Position numbers and translations under genes: made by a program. The notes below the pieces were generated by a model that was given only the letters and a program-made list of their open reading frames with translations, did not search any database and was not told where the DNA came from. A stretch of 64,000 nt of DNA from Siphonodentalium dalli (Eukaryota; Mollusca; Scaphopoda; Gadilida; Siphonodentaliidae), in NCBI GenBank assembly GCA_032622095.1, contig CP136068.1:124317989-124381988 (forward strand). The letters are read 5' to 3'. Shown here one piece after another: positions 63,331 through 64,000 of the stretch. Position 1 is the first letter of the stretch; every line of letters starts with the position of its first letter.

Positions 63331-64000
63331 ATTTTATTTTCAACCTTGCTCAAAATTAATATGAATACCCCCCAGACTGCTTCTCCTTGTTTTTTTTTAT
63401 GCACTATAAAATAATTAAACTAAGTATATTATATTGGAATATAGTATAATTTATCGTTTTATTGAATAAAACATGAACAAATAAGTTTGTTACGGCTGTG
63501 ACCTAATTGAAGTTTGGTGTAATTTTCGGTTTAGCAGTATATGCGATATGTCTGTTTTACAAGGAAATGAATTGGTTTACACAGAAAATTAAATCGGATG
63601 CATACTAATATTGCTAAATCAATAAATTGAAAATGGTCGGGGGCGCCAGAATGTGGGCGGGCGGGTCACCAGAAACACAGGTCTATTTTATTTTGGCCTA
63701 AAGTAGCCAGTTGTTGAAGTAGTTTTAGTATCTCTGATAGAACAACCGATAATTAGTTTATTATGTTATTTCAGCTAATTTTCTTAAAATTAAGTTAATT
63801 TTTGCATGATTTGTATGAACATGTCAGTTAGTCTTTCTCAGCTAATTTCGTTGAGGGTTGCTCGTTGCCTTTATCTTTGATCCAACTAGCCGTGATCAAG
63901 AACTAATATATGGTTCTAATTCTGTTTAATTAATATCTTTGATTCAACCCGAGGTGAGATCAGCTAAAGAATGGTTTTAAATCTTAGATTAGATGCCTTG
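63331..64000. other. Non-coding, nothing recognised
   Basis: AT-rich sequence, presumably still intron of the ankyrin gene. No further ankyrin exon appears before the window ends. Confidence 0.45.

Overview
The window looks like AT-rich, repeat-laden nuclear DNA from a marine invertebrate, most likely a lophotrochozoan such as a mollusc, brachiopod or annelid. The evidence is introns with GT/AG borders, an animal-type ankyrin gene and animal-type transposons. The taxon is an inference from repeat style (CGTCCGTC-headed repeats, homopolymer C/G tracts). There are no bacterial operons, rRNA genes or CRISPR arrays, and I recognised no tRNA gene. Most open frames of 60-100 codons are chance or repeat-derived.

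The one gene that can be followed is on the + strand: seven exons of an ANKRD28/44/52-type ankyrin-repeat scaffold of protein phosphatase 6, at 29551-29634, 33039-33188, 35100-35300, 36752-36904, 39400-39603, 41495-41581 and 60503-60581. The exons join in frame to about 319 residues of the N-terminal part. The initiating exon upstream and the larger C-terminal part beyond the window are not seen. A second real gene shows as one first coding exon on the - strand (12876-12986): 37 residues with the P-loop of a Rho/Rnd-like small GTPase. A further - strand exon (17658-17826) is only a weak candidate.

Mobile DNA makes up most of the rest. Region 1-12 kb has TTAA-flanked MITEs (families A and B), a poly-C/poly-G inverted element and a LINE whose 5' part is inverted against its 3' part (6048-7466), as in twin priming. 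Region 12-21 kb has the GTPase exon, a 'matggccgcc' type element and several small foldbacks. Region 21.7-27.4 kb holds a 4.25 kb element with about 215 bp terminal inverted repeats. Its right arm is split by a complete non-autonomous hAT element with a perfect 8 bp target duplication. Next to it lie a decayed BED zinc finger and another hAT end. Region 29.5-60.6 kb is the ankyrin gene, whose introns hold seven of eight copies of a TA-flanked palindromic MITE (family C), four of five family A copies, a Transib-like MITE with a perfect 5 bp duplication, and large inverted repeats. Region 60.6-64 kb is a tandem array split by a foldback element, then family B and CGTCCGTC-headed repeats.

The observations that stand out are: a palindromic hairpin module shared by two TTAA MITE families whose ends differ; the twin-primed LINE; the nested transposons with intact target duplications; a tandemly triplicated splice acceptor in front of ankyrin exon 7; and a minisatellite whose units carry acceptor-like and donor-like motifs about 10 bases apart.
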